A stretch of 64,000 nt of DNA from Vibrio artabrorum (GCF_024347295.1 NZ_AP025459.1:992001-1056000), one strand, 5' to 3'; positions 33,697 to 43,546 are shown, numbered from the stretch's first letter. The notes: generated by a model from the letters alone, not told the origin. Program-made: numbers and translations.

Positions 33697-35394
33697 ATGA
33701 GTAGCCCAAGACTTCGTGTTCAATTTGAAACCCTATTTGAATACTTTGACGGTAAAGATGCTGATGTTCAGCTCGACGACATAACGGACGTTCTCTGTTG
33801 TACCCGTCGTAATGCCCGTATGGTACTGAACAAGCTTGAAGAAGAAGGGTGGGTAGAATGGTTACCTGCGGCTGGCCGAGGGAAGTTATCTCAACTGATC
33901 TTTAAACAGAATCGTTGTGATGTTAGTGAAAACTTGGCACGTCGCTACTTGCAAGAAGGAAAAATCGGACAAGCTCTCTCAGTACTCGACCATAACGCTG
34001 CCAAGCTGACTCAAGTGATTCAAAATTACTTAGGAGTGCAATATCAAGAAGGTGAACAAGTTATTCGTTTGCCTTACTATCGACCGCTCTCCATGCTTAA
34101 CCCCACTAAATCAATGCGCCGTTCTGAACAGCACATCGCTTGTCAGGTATTCAGTGGTTTAACTCGCCTAGACGAAAACGACGAGCTACAACCCGATCTT
34201 GCTCATTCATGGCAAAAAATCAGTGATCATCAATGGCGATTTTTCCTGCGTCCGGGGGTTCGTTTTCACAATGGGGAGCCTCTACTAACGAGTCATGTGG
34301 TGGATACACTTCTTGCACTCGAACCGCTCAATATGTTCTCTCATATTAAAGATGTCTCCTCACCGGCAAACTGCGTTGTCGATGTCTTCTTAACTCGCCC
34401 TGATAAATATTTTCCCCTTGCCTTAACGGAATCGATCGCTAAAGTCACTTTACCGATGACTTTACGCGGTGAAGACTATGATATTCGACCGATTGGTACC
34501 GGTCCGTATCGCATTGATAAGAACGACGAGAAGCAACTCGTGCTAACCGCTTTCAATGGTTACTTTGGTTTCAGACCATTGATTGATCGCGTAGAGGTTT
34601 GGGTGGTCGATGAAGCTTATTCTTCAATGGTTTATCCAAGCCTTTCTAAACCGGTAATGGCTGATCGAGGAGACAGCGATGAGGTCGAACTCGATCCGGG
34701 CTGTACCTATTTATTGCTGAATAGAAAGCAGGGTATTGCACAAGATCCACAGTGGGCGGAGTTCTTATCCAACGCTTTGAATGCAGCTGATTTGTTTGTG
34801 CATATCCCGAAAGAAACGGTTATTGATTTGGGTGTGCTACATGCTTATGGAATTAAACCTGGTTGGTATGACATCAAACTCAAGACACCGGTTTGTCCTT
34901 GTCCACCCGCCAATGGGAAACCGAGTATAAAATTGGCATATCAATGCCAGCACACAATGTTCCCAACACTGGCTAAGGCCATCGTTACGGTGTTGAAGCA
35001 ATACAATGTTGATGTTGAGCTTTTGGGTTACGAAATCGTTCCGCCACACCCCGATAATGTTGATATTTGGATTAACCCAATGGGTATCGCGAACAATAGA
35101 GATGATGCGTTGGCGGGGTGGTTGATGGATTACAGTTTTTTAGATGAATCTAGCCCAGCAGAAGACTTCGAACAATGGTGCCACATGATTGATCGTTGGC
35201 GATCGGGTGAATTTGAGCAATTCCCGGCAAGGCAGTTAGGTAAGCAACTTGTGCAAAGCAATCAACTGATTCCGATGTTTCATTGTTGGTTAGGTGTAAA
35301 CAAAGATCAGTGCGGTACATTACAAAACGCTAAATGTAATGCGTTAGGTTGGTTCGATTTTAGCCAAGTTTGGGTAAAGCCTGACGTTGACTAA
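33697..35394 (+). CDS. SgrR-family transcriptional regulator with solute-binding domain
   Basis: A 565-residue protein with an N-terminal winged helix DNA-binding domain (residues 1-110: RLRVQFETLFEYFDGKD, then CCTRRNARMVLNKLEEEGWV) and a type-5 extracellular-solute-binding domain (about 160-550; ACQVFSGLTRLDENDELQPD marks its start). This layout is SgrR (551 residues in E. coli), the activator of the sgrS RNA under sugar-phosphate stress. Vibrio members often lack an adjacent sgrS; I see no obvious candidate. The EAM-type permease right after may be its target. Confidence 0.82.
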   Translation: MSSPRLRVQFETLFEYFDGKDADVQLDDITDVLCCTRRNARMVLNKLEEEGWVEWLPAAGRGKLSQLIFKQNRCDVSENLARRYLQEGKIGQALSVLDHNAAKLTQVIQNYLGVQYQEGEQVIRLPYYRPLSMLNPTKSMRRSEQHIACQVFSGLTRLDENDELQPDLAHSWQKISDHQWRFFLRPGVRFHNGEPLLTSHVVDTLLALEPLNMFSHIKDVSSPANCVVDVFLTRPDKYFPLALTESIAKVTLPMTLRGEDYDIRPIGTGPYRIDKNDEKQLVLTAFNGYFGFRPLIDRVEVWVVDEAYSSMVYPSLSKPVMADRGDSDEVELDPGCTYLLLNRKQGIAQDPQWAEFLSNALNAADLFVHIPKETVIDLGVLHAYGIKPGWYDIKLKTPVCPCPPANGKPSIKLAYQCQHTMFPTLAKAIVTVLKQYNVDVELLGYEIVPPHPDNVDIWINPMGIANNRDDALAGWLMDYSFLDESSPAEDFEQWCHMIDRWRSGEFEQFPARQLGKQLVQSNQLIPMFHCWLGVNKDQCGTLQNAKCNALGWFDFSQVWVKPDVD

Positions 35395-35424
35395 AACGTG
35401 AATAAACGCTATCAAGGCAATACA

Positions 35425-36333
35425 ATGCAAACTGTGATTCTCACATTGATTACGCTGGTGGCATTTGCGGCAAATTCAGTCTTGTGCCGTTGGGCTTTAA
35501 TGGATCAAGCGATTGATCCTTTGAGTTTTTCGATCGTGCGCATCTTGTCTGGTGCGCTTACACTTCTGATTTTATGCACTTTATCTTGCCAATCTAAGTC
35601 TAAACAAAAGTTAGCAAACAACAACACATCGGTATATACAAAGCTGAAGTTACAGTTTCAATTCACATCAATATTATCACTGCTCGTGTATATGTTTAGT
35701 TTCTCATTTGCTTACTTAGAGCTTGGCGCAGGTCTTGGTGCTCTGGTGTTGTTTGTCGCCGTTCAATTTACGATGATCGCCGCGCACTGGTTCTCTGGAA
35801 ACAGAATGTCATTACTTGAGTGGGCCGGGTGTTTGTTATCTGTGGCAGGGCTTGTTTACTTGTTAATGCCAACGGAATCGACACAGACTCCAGACTCAGT
35901 TTCTATCATCTTGATGTCTCTGGCCGGAGTTGGGTGGGGCATTTACACATTGGCAGGAAAGAAATCTTTAAACGCACTGCAATCGACGACCGCTAACTTC
36001 GGATTTAGCTCGCTCATTATCTTTGTCGGTTTAAGCCTTCTGGTTCTAATACCAAATGCAATGCCTCAAGTCTCTATCAGTGAGCAAGGTTTGATTTACG
36101 CGGTTATCTCGGGCTCGGTGGCTTCGGGTGTAGGGTATAGCTTGTGGTATCACGTGGTGAAAAAACTGAATACCGTGGTTGCATCCATTGCGCAGCTGTC
36201 CGTGCCTGTCATCGCGACACTCGGCGGTGTTTTGATACTCTCTGAACCTGTCACAATGCAATTTATAATTTCTTCTACCGTTATTTTGCTTGGGATCAGC
36301 TTGGTTCTTGTTGCCCCTAAACGTAAGAAATAA
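35425..36333 (+). CDS. EamA/DMT-family permease
   Basis: A ten-helix drug/metabolite transporter of 302 residues made of two five-helix EamA repeats (first from about residue 5, second from about 150; the sentence-like LEWAGCLLSVAGLVYLL and SLAGVGWGIYTLAGKKSL typify it). The frame opens at GTG 35398, but ATG at 35425 has AAGG seven bases before it and is taken. It is 30 bases after the SgrR-like gene on the same strand, so likely co-transcribed. Substrate unknown. Confidence 0.85.
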   Translation: MQTVILTLITLVAFAANSVLCRWALMDQAIDPLSFSIVRILSGALTLLILCTLSCQSKSKQKLANNNTSVYTKLKLQFQFTSILSLLVYMFSFSFAYLELGAGLGALVLFVAVQFTMIAAHWFSGNRMSLLEWAGCLLSVAGLVYLLMPTESTQTPDSVSIILMSLAGVGWGIYTLAGKKSLNALQSTTANFGFSSLIIFVGLSLLVLIPNAMPQVSISEQGLIYAVISGSVASGVGYSLWYHVVKKLNTVVASIAQLSVPVIATLGGVLILSEPVTMQFIISSTVILLGISLVLVAPKRKK

Positions 36334-36354
36334 AGAGTACAATCATTAACGTCT

Positions 36355-36606
36355 ATGGCTAAACCAAACAAGAAACAACCGACCAAGACGGTTCAGATTT
36401 TCTGTGCCAAATGCAAAACGCAACTTTTTAAGTATCGGAAAGGTGGCAAAGGCGCACTCGTGAAGTGCTTTAAGGAACGCATCGTTGAAGATTTCACGAC
36501 CGAGTCGTGTATGTGCCCTCAATGTGGGATTGAATTTGCGCGAGACACCTTGGTTCGAGGTACACCAGCTTACAAGTTTATTGGCGGTAAGGTAACGATG
36601 AAATAA
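36355..36606 (+). CDS. Small zinc-ribbon protein, 83 aa
   Basis: Basic 83-residue protein with CAKC (residues 17-20) and CPQC (53-56), the pair spaced about 32 residues apart, as in a zinc ribbon, plus two more Cys (C38, C51) that might matter. Starts 21 bases after the EamA gene and may be the third gene of that operon. I do not know a function. KFIGGKVTMK at the end is strongly basic. Confidence 0.72.
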   Translation: MAKPNKKQPTKTVQIFCAKCKTQLFKYRKGGKGALVKCFKERIVEDFTTESCMCPQCGIEFARDTLVRGTPAYKFIGGKVTMK

Positions 36607-36775
36607 TCCAACCACAGCTCCTATTGACTATGACATTAGAGCGGGCTCGTTGTTTTACTTTGTGAGCCGAGGTCAAGGCAAGGAGTAGTATGTGATGATT
36701 TGTGACTCGACAAATACATATAAATCATCTTGAATAGAAGTTCATTAATGCATCTGGTAATGAGTTCACTTAACT

Positions 36776-37411
36776 ATGGTAGATAAGCCCAATACAGCAA
36801 GCCATCAAGATAGCAGCATAATCAACCAATCTTATATGGAAAACCCTTTGCTTTGGCCGATTATGGAAGTGCTGAAACATCAGTCGGGCGGTTGGAAAGT
36901 TCATACGCTGGCGACGCACCTCAATGATCTTGGTTTAATGCCTGCACTCGATCCTACGCCAGAAAAAGAGCTGTTTAAGAAAAACTTTTTGATCATGAAT
37001 GCACTCTACCAGTTGCAAGAGGCCTTGTATCCAGACAGTTGGTTGCAGGTTCAAGCCATGGACATTGTATTGATGAGTGGACGTTATCATGGCAACACTC
37101 ATACCATTGATCTCAACGACCCACTGCGTGATTACTACATCAACTGGATCAACTATGAAGCGGATGAGGGTGAAGTAAAAAGGTTGTTGAATGAGTTTTG
37201 GACTCGTTACAAGAGGTTTGTCGGTGGCAGTGAAACCGATATGGACAGAAGCCATGCACTCCGTTTGTTTGAATTGCCATTGGATGCAACTCATCAAGAC
37301 ATACGAAAGCGCTGGAGACGTCTTGCACTACGCTGGCATCCAGATAGGGATGAGGGCAATACGGCTAAGTTTCAGACATTATGTGAAGCATGGCATGTCT
37401 TGAGGCGCTAG
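36776..37411 (+). CDS. DNAJ_related protein with C-terminal J domain
   Basis: A 211-residue co-chaperone. Residues 20-130 match the DNAJ_related N-terminal domain (NPLLWPIMEVLKHQSGGWKV, then FLIMNALYQLQEALYP); residues 160-211 are a J domain with the essential HPD in RWHPDRDEGN. It would stimulate a Hsp70 ATPase. Members are usually about 200-230 residues, as here. The J domain ends abruptly after helix III. No chaperone partner gene is near. Confidence 0.88.
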   Translation: MVDKPNTASHQDSSIINQSYMENPLLWPIMEVLKHQSGGWKVHTLATHLNDLGLMPALDPTPEKELFKKNFLIMNALYQLQEALYPDSWLQVQAMDIVLMSGRYHGNTHTIDLNDPLRDYYINWINYEADEGEVKRLLNEFWTRYKRFVGGSETDMDRSHALRLFELPLDATHQDIRKRWRRLALRWHPDRDEGNTAKFQTLCEAWHVLRR

Positions 37412-37458
37412 GTGGTTGCACTTTAATTATGACGACTTTAATTGCACTGAACATACAT

Positions 37459-37485
37459 AAAAATCCCCGTATAAAGGGGATTTTT
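37459..37485. terminator. Bidirectional terminator between J-domain and PBP2 genes
   Basis: AAAAATCCCC and GGGGATTTTT pair perfectly around a 7-base loop, giving T-tracts on both strands. Confidence 0.9.
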
Positions 37486-37526
37486 AGTCAATAGAATCCA
37501 TCCGTTAAGCGTTAGCTTACACGCAA

Positions 37527-39422
37527 TCAATGTTCTTGAGGTTTGTCTTTCTGATGTTTAAAGGCGTAATCCAGTACTTTGCGAATATATGGAGCGCCGA
37601 TCTTTGAGCCACCGTTACCATGTTCAATGACCACTGTTGCGACGTATTGAGGATGTTTATACGGTGCAAACGCGGTGTAAAGCGCATGATCGAGTAAGTG
37701 CTTTGCGAGTGTTTTCGAGTTGTATATCTGATTTTTAGCCAAATCAAACACTTGCGCGGTTCCTGATTTTCCACCACTTACATAGTCAGCCCCTTTAAAG
37801 GCTCTTCTACCGCTGCCTCGACTGCCATTATTCACCAGTCTCATTGCATTGATTGGAATATCCCAAATTGCGTCTGGTACTTCTTCAATCGATTTCATCG
37901 GCTTTGGTACAACAAGGGTTTGAGTATCAAAGGGTTCTCCATGATCCAAGGTCGCTCTTAGAATATGGGGAGGCATTACTTTACCGTGATTGATCAAAAT
38001 AGAGGTAGCTTTGGCCAATTGAAGAGGTGTCGACGTCCAATAACCTTGACCAATACCGATTGGAACGGTATCACCTTGGTACCAAGGTGTGTGGTAGCGC
38101 ATCATTTTCCATTCACGGGTTGGCATGTTGGCATTGCTCTCTTCATAGATGTCAATCCCTGTCGGCTTACCAAAGCCAAAGCGATTCATCCAAGTCGAAA
38201 TACGATCGATACCCAAATCAAACGCAGTTTGATAGAAGAATGAATCAACGGACTCTTCAATCGCTCTCGTTACATTGACCGGTCCGTGCCCCCAACGTTT
38301 CCAATCTCGCCATGCTTTAGAATTGGATTTAGAGCCTGGTATTCGCCAAACACCATGATCGTTACGGATGGTATTTGGCGAAATAACATGCTCTTGTAAC
38401 CCCGCAACAGCCATAAATGGTTTTACGGTCGAGGCGGGTGGATAGACACCTAAAGTTGTTCTATTGATTAACGGATGAGCTGGGTCATTCAATAAAGCTT
38501 GATATTCCTTAGTCGAAATACCATCAACAAATAGATTTGGGTCATAGCTAGGGCTGGATGCCATCGCCAATACGCTATTGTCTTTAGGATCCAAAATCAC
38601 GGCGCTGCCTGGGCGATTCTTAAGTTGTTCGAATACGTATTTTTGTAACTTAATGTCTATATTAAGAACAATATCTTTCCCTGCTATTGGTGGCACATAC
38701 TCGATGGTTCTTACGACACGGCCACGGCTATTAACTTCTACTTCTTGATAGCCTTTTTGTCCATGTAGCAAATCTTCGTAGTACCTTTCTATGCCCAACT
38801 TACCAATGGTGGTAGTCGCTTGATAATTCGCATCTTTACCTTGCTCTTGCAGTTTTCTTAAGTCACTGTCATTGATATGTGCAACATAGCCCAACATATG
38901 AGTGAGCACCTCACCGTTAGGGTAAAAACGTCTTAGACTTGTATTAATCGACAAGCCAGGAAATTGATATTGGTGGGCCGAAAACTTAGCGATATTTTCT
39001 TCAGTGAGATTGTCTAATATGGTGACAGGCTTAAATCGGCGCGTATTGTGATAGCGCTTATTGAAACTGGCAATTTGTTCATCGTTGAGTGGAATATAGT
39101 TGTTGAGTTTTTCGAGCATATCCTCAACATTATCAATTTTCTCTGGAATCATGCTCAAATCATAAACGAGCCTGTTTTCAGCTAATAAAACGCCATTTCG
39201 GTCATAGATCAAACCACGCGTAGGAGCGATAGGGAGCACTTTAATTCTGTTACCATTCGCTCGCGTTTGATAACTTTTGAACTCTTCTACTTGGAGTCGG
39301 TATAGGTTGCCAATTAAAACGAGTGTGAAGACTAATATCCCAGCAAATGCGACGATTACTCGGTTTCTAAATAGTTTGACTTCGCTATTATGATCACGCA
39401 TTTTTACGCGTTTGTGGTTCAT
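37527..39422 (-). CDS. mrdA: Penicillin-binding protein 2, no rodA nearby
   Basis: Class B transpeptidase for cell elongation, 631 residues (633 in E. coli). One N-terminal helix (21-40, VIVAFAGILVFTLVLIGNLY) anchors it. Motifs: R-rich TRGLIYDRNGVLLAENR, SxxK in YPPASTVKPFM, SxD as ESVDSFFYQTAFDLG, KSGTAQVF. All residues for acylation are present. In most gamma-proteobacteria mrdA is next to rodA; here it stands alone, suggesting a second, accessory PBP2. The start ATG at 39422 has a weak ribosome site. The C-terminus is cut short by nothing; the stop follows HQKDKPQEH. Confidence 0.92.
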   Translation of the reverse strand: MNHKRVKMRDHNSEVKLFRNRVIVAFAGILVFTLVLIGNLYRLQVEEFKSYQTRANGNRIKVLPIAPTRGLIYDRNGVLLAENRLVYDLSMIPEKIDNVEDMLEKLNNYIPLNDEQIASFNKRYHNTRRFKPVTILDNLTEENIAKFSAHQYQFPGLSINTSLRRFYPNGEVLTHMLGYVAHINDSDLRKLQEQGKDANYQATTTIGKLGIERYYEDLLHGQKGYQEVEVNSRGRVVRTIEYVPPIAGKDIVLNIDIKLQKYVFEQLKNRPGSAVILDPKDNSVLAMASSPSYDPNLFVDGISTKEYQALLNDPAHPLINRTTLGVYPPASTVKPFMAVAGLQEHVISPNTIRNDHGVWRIPGSKSNSKAWRDWKRWGHGPVNVTRAIEESVDSFFYQTAFDLGIDRISTWMNRFGFGKPTGIDIYEESNANMPTREWKMMRYHTPWYQGDTVPIGIGQGYWTSTPLQLAKATSILINHGKVMPPHILRATLDHGEPFDTQTLVVPKPMKSIEEVPDAIWDIPINAMRLVNNGSRGSGRRAFKGADYVSGGKSGTAQVFDLAKNQIYNSKTLAKHLLDHALYTAFAPYKHPQYVATVVIEHGNGGSKIGAPYIRKVLDYAFKHQKDKPQEH

Positions 39423-39673
39423 TAAAGCCTCAGGTTTTTACGTTTAGTTACATTTGTAGAATCAGAACTTTATCCGAATATCACTATAGTTTTGTAAAAG
39501 CTATGTCATGATTTGTAAGATTATCCAAGATAACAGGGATAAATAAGTGTGTTGTTGATCATATGACGTATTTATGATGAGTTAGCGTTAGAATCTTTGC
39601 TTTGGTATCGTCTTTTTGATTTTTTTGTTGAGCTTACGCACCAATAAAAATTCAAGAAGGGAGCAATACAAAA

Positions 39674-39697
39674 GTGGCTCTCATTCATGAAAGCCAC
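39674..39697 (-). terminator. Rho-independent terminator after the PF09818 ATPase gene
   Basis: Read on the minus strand, GTGGCTTTCA and TGAGAGCCAC pair over 10 bases (one G-T) round a 4-base loop, followed by TTTTGTATT. It is 38 bases past the ATPase stop. Confidence 0.82.
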
Positions 39698-39698
39698 A

Positions 39699-39717
39699 GG
39701 TAATGATAATCATTGAC
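39699..39717. promoter_or_regulatory. Fur box without an obvious target
   Basis: GGTAATGATAATCATTGAC matches the 19-base Fur consensus at 16 positions. It lies between the ATPase stop and its terminator, about 277 bases upstream of the PBP2 start. The rest of 39423-39734 shows only AT-rich sequence and no small gene. Confidence 0.6.
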
Positions 39718-39734
39718 GCAGTTGTAGATTATAC

Positions 39735-41390
39735 CTAGTGTGAAGGTTTAAACTGAGATTTACGCATACGATTCAGAGCCGCCATAATATCCAATGTTCT
39801 TGGTTTTGCTAAGTCGCCATACTTAGGCATGTTTGCGTACCATTCATCACTTAAAATTGCGTTAAACTCTTTTGCTGGATTGTCTGACCAACCGGGTTGT
39901 TGAGCGAACTGGAACCAAGCCCACCCAATCGCATTAACCTCTGAAGTGGACTCTAATTGCTCAAGCGCAGAGAGATCCGCGAACTCTTTACCAAATCTGA
40001 GTGACTCTTTGCCTTTAGCGTTTACGCGGAACTTACCATCGGTAAGAATCTTCATTAGGGAAGCACGGTTCAATGGTCGCGGAACAAACATCTCTAAAGC
40101 CGTTTCGCATTCATTATTACGCTGAGTTGGATGCTGAGCAATCACGGCTTGTGCTTTTTCTGTCACATCGACGGCTTGGTAGTCGTGCATTTGTATAACG
40201 GTATTTGCTACGTCTAGGTAATCACCGGATCCTCCCATAACGACGACGGTAGATACGTTCATTTCGTCGCGCAGTTGGCCAATACGGTCAACAAGAGGGG
40301 TGATAGGCTCATCACCTTTAGAGACAAGAGCCTGCATGCGCTCGTCACGAATCATAAAGTTAGTCGCTGACGTATCTTCATCGATAAGTAGAGTTTGAAC
40401 TCCGGCTTCAATCGATTCTTGCAACCAAGCGGCTTGTGACGTAGAACCAGAAGCGTCTTGAGTGCTGAAATCAGACGTGTCTTTCTGCATCGGTAAATGG
40501 TTGATGTAGTTTGACAGATTTAAGTTATGCACACATCGACCATCTTCCGCACGAATTTTCATCGTATCCATTGCCGTTACGATACCTTCACGTCCATCAC
40601 CAGGGATGTGGTTATAGATAGAACGTTCAATAGCGTTCAAAAGTGTCGATTTACCATGAAAACCACCGCCAACGATCAGCGTAATGCCTTTTGGAATGCC
40701 TAGACCGGTCACGTCACCTTGGTTTGGAGTAGTTAAAGTAACACTCAACGAGTCTGGCGCTGCGAAAGGTACCGCGTCTTTCATCGGAAGGTCACAGTTG
40801 CCGGCAATACGTGGCAAGATACTCCCGTTCGCTATGAATGCCGCTAGGTTATGTTCATTTAATTGAGCGCGCAGCGCTTCTTGGTCTTCAATGGTTTCAC
40901 AATGCTTGATCATCGCATCGATGTTGAGTTCACGCTCCAGCGTCGCACGACGAATAAACTTAGGCAAATAGAAGGTAATAATGTTGATGGCTTTCTTTGC
41001 AAGGATACTGCGACCATCTGCCGGCAGGTTAATACGAAAACGAATTTCGATACCGTGCTCTGTGAAAACAACGGCAGTGTGGTCTAATACCGTTTGACCC
41101 GTCAAGGCGATAGACACGGTCGATTCTTGTTTCGCGAACTCAGAGAAGCTACGTGCGATAAAGTCACGAGCGGCGACTTGGTATTCGTAAGATTTTTCTT
41201 TCAGCCAATCTAACCCGGTCAAAGACCACGCGCGCGTTGCACGAAAACGAGAAGCTGACGCGTAAGGGTCACCTTGGATGTGGTCGATGTGTAATTCAAA
41301 ATCAGCAAAGTCGTATTGACCTTTAATTTGTTGATATGCACGGTAGTTTTGTTTTTCGAGCTTTTTAAGCTTTGCAGTCAACTGATCCAT
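39735..41390 (-). CDS. PF09818-type predicted ABC-class ATPase
   Basis: A 551-residue protein of the COG3044/PF09818 family. The Walker A is GGGFHGKSTLL near residue 240, Walker B is TLLIDEDTSATNFMI, with DETSATN-like switch and MGGSGDYLDVAN after; there is no membrane segment. The N-terminal 180 residues are alpha-beta and unique to the family. Its role is unknown; it has no obvious partner here. The terminator and an unusual Fur box follow it. Confidence 0.88.
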   Translation of the reverse strand: MDQLTAKLKKLEKQNYRAYQQIKGQYDFADFELHIDHIQGDPYASASRFRATRAWSLTGLDWLKEKSYEYQVAARDFIARSFSEFAKQESTVSIALTGQTVLDHTAVVFTEHGIEIRFRINLPADGRSILAKKAINIITFYLPKFIRRATLERELNIDAMIKHCETIEDQEALRAQLNEHNLAAFIANGSILPRIAGNCDLPMKDAVPFAAPDSLSVTLTTPNQGDVTGLGIPKGITLIVGGGFHGKSTLLNAIERSIYNHIPGDGREGIVTAMDTMKIRAEDGRCVHNLNLSNYINHLPMQKDTSDFSTQDASGSTSQAAWLQESIEAGVQTLLIDEDTSATNFMIRDERMQALVSKGDEPITPLVDRIGQLRDEMNVSTVVVMGGSGDYLDVANTVIQMHDYQAVDVTEKAQAVIAQHPTQRNNECETALEMFVPRPLNRASLMKILTDGKFRVNAKGKESLRFGKEFADLSALEQLESTSEVNAIGWAWFQFAQQPGWSDNPAKEFNAILSDEWYANMPKYGDLAKPRTLDIMAALNRMRKSQFKPSH

Positions 41391-41509
41391 AACGAGGAAT
41401 GCCTATATAAGGGGAAAGATAAAACAGAAAGGCGGCGATTATAAAAATCACCACCTATAGAGTAAAGAGAAACTCGGCCTAAATCCAAAACTAACTGATC
41501 TTTTTCGTT

Positions 41510-43417
41510 TTAAGCGTAACGGGTCGTCCCTAAATAGTTTTGATTGATTAAGCTGTGTTCAAATTCTTGGCTCGACATCGGTTTACCGTAAAAGAAGCCT
41601 TGCCCGATATCACAACCTTCATTGAGAATAAATTTCTCTTGAGCTTCGGACTCTATGCCTTCCATTGCGACTTTTAAGTCGAGCTTTTTAGCAATTTGAA
41701 CGATGGACCTGACAATTTCAGAGTCTTCATTGGAGAGTAGCATTTGGTCAATAAAGCTCTTATCAATTTTTATGATATCGAAAGGGAATTTTTTCAGATA
41801 GCTAAAAGAGGCGTAACCTGTACCAAAGTCATCCAGTGACAGCGTCACGCCAATGTCGTGCAGCGATTCGAGTGTGTTCTTTGCCACCACTTCATCGGCA
41901 ATCAATCCACTCTCGGTGACTTCAAGCTCTAAGAAATGAGGATCAAGGTGATAAGTGTCTAATAGATGGGTGACTTGCTCAGCGAAGTGCGCATTCTTAA
42001 GTTGTACCGCTGACACATTGACGGCCATTTTGAAGTTTTTGACGTGTTCTGACCACTCTTTGGCTTTTTCAATCGCATTACGTAGAACAAAACTCCCTAC
42101 TTCAAAAATGAGACCATTTTGCTCGGCCATGTGTATCAGGGTTTCGTTAGAGATATCCCCTAAAATAGGGTGACGCCAACGTAGTAGAGCTTCAGCACCG
42201 ACCCAACGATGAGTTAAAGGACACACTTTGGGTTGGAAATTGAGCATAAGATCATCGTTACGAACGGCGTGCAACAAATAGCTCTCAATCTTATTGATAT
42301 GACTCTGCATTTCAGTATGAGATTTAGAATAGTAAGCGAATTTTTGTCCAGAGTCTTTACAGGCAAGCATCGCTTCAGAGGATTTTTTCATCACAATTTC
42401 CGCATCATCTTCCTGTTCAGCAATCGCAATCCCAATAAAGGCATGTAAATGAATTTTGTCATCATCGACCGTGAATTCGGAATGGCCTACAGTGACCAAA
42501 GTCTGACAGAGTTGTTCGAGGCGTTGCCGTAAATCTTTTACATTGAACGCAAGTACCAGATCGATCGAAGTAGGGCGTCCAGTGAATACTTCAAGATCAG
42601 CAATGCTGTTGATCCGTCGTCGATATTCGATCAGCACTTGGTCTAAAGCGTTATAACCATAACGAGCTTGTATGCGCCTACCGTTCGTGAATCCGATATG
42701 AATGACCGCACATGAACATCCCGTCAGTTTTGCTTTAGATAATAACTTTTGATTTAAGACACACTCAAATGCACTGCGGTTCAAAAAACCGGTACCTTGA
42801 TCGTAATTCTTTTGGAAATTAATCTTTTTTTCCGCGGAACGGCGTTTATCGATCTCTTGGTTTAATGAATAATTGAGACTTGCGAGATCCTTGGTTCGAG
42901 TATGAACTCGATGGATTAATTCGCGATTCACCTGAGTCAACTTCGCGTGTTGGAACAGAGTTGTCAGCTGAGACTCTATGGAAGTACGGAAACTTTGTAA
43001 TAATTTGATGTAAGTCGGTGTGTAGTGGTTTTCTTTTGAATCTAAAATGCATATGGTGCCAAAGATCTCACCGTTTGGCCAAAGTAAGGGAATACCACAA
43101 TACGAGACTAAACCTAGCTTTATATCTGGGTTATTTTGCCATTTAGGGTCAGCCAAAGCGTTAGGAACCATGAGTTGTTGTTGAGACTCCATCACGCTTT
43201 CACAGTAAAGCCCGCTGCCTAATGTTTCAGAATTACCTTTGTTGTAAGGGTTTTCCTTATTGTGGCTCGTCGAGAAAACTTCAATATAATTAGTATGAAC
43301 GCGCATAATCAGTGCCGATGGCACTTGAACAATCTGAGCTAACAGGTCCACAATATTTTGCCAACCGCACTCCATATCTTTTGGGATATCTAAATCTAGA
43401 GTTTTAATTTTCTTCAT
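41510..43417 (-). CDS. GAF-GGDEF-EAL protein, degenerate GGDEF, intact EAL
   Basis: A 635-residue cytoplasmic c-di-GMP protein: GAF sensor (about 20-155), a coiled-coil linker (160-205), a GGDEF domain (215-365) and an EAL domain (375-620). The GGDEF signature is lost; where it should be the sequence reads TGRPTSIDLVLAF, so it cannot make c-di-GMP. The EAL motifs are all intact (EALLRWRHP, NVSAVQ, ELEVTES, DDFGTGYASF, IIKIDKSFID, EGIES, GQGFFYGKPM). It should therefore act as a phosphodiesterase; the ligand of GAF is unknown. Confidence 0.9.
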   Translation of the reverse strand: MKKIKTLDLDIPKDMECGWQNIVDLLAQIVQVPSALIMRVHTNYIEVFSTSHNKENPYNKGNSETLGSGLYCESVMESQQQLMVPNALADPKWQNNPDIKLGLVSYCGIPLLWPNGEIFGTICILDSKENHYTPTYIKLLQSFRTSIESQLTTLFQHAKLTQVNRELIHRVHTRTKDLASLNYSLNQEIDKRRSAEKKINFQKNYDQGTGFLNRSAFECVLNQKLLSKAKLTGCSCAVIHIGFTNGRRIQARYGYNALDQVLIEYRRRINSIADLEVFTGRPTSIDLVLAFNVKDLRQRLEQLCQTLVTVGHSEFTVDDDKIHLHAFIGIAIAEQEDDAEIVMKKSSEAMLACKDSGQKFAYYSKSHTEMQSHINKIESYLLHAVRNDDLMLNFQPKVCPLTHRWVGAEALLRWRHPILGDISNETLIHMAEQNGLIFEVGSFVLRNAIEKAKEWSEHVKNFKMAVNVSAVQLKNAHFAEQVTHLLDTYHLDPHFLELEVTESGLIADEVVAKNTLESLHDIGVTLSLDDFGTGYASFSYLKKFPFDIIKIDKSFIDQMLLSNEDSEIVRSIVQIAKKLDLKVAMEGIESEAQEKFILNEGCDIGQGFFYGKPMSSQEFEHSLINQNYLGTTRYA

Positions 43418-43520
43418 ATGACTCCGAGTCGACTATGCTAAAAGCATCTACACATCCTGTGCTTATCTGGGTGAACAAAAATGAGAATCTTTGTATAGGA
43501 AGTATAAGAAAGGTTGTTAG

Positions 43521-43546
43521 AAAAAACCTCCGCAATTATGCGGAGG
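43521..43546 (-). terminator. Rho-independent terminator after fabV
   Basis: CCTCCGCA and TGCGGAGG pair perfectly around a 4-base loop; on the minus strand a run of six T follows. Confidence 0.92.
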
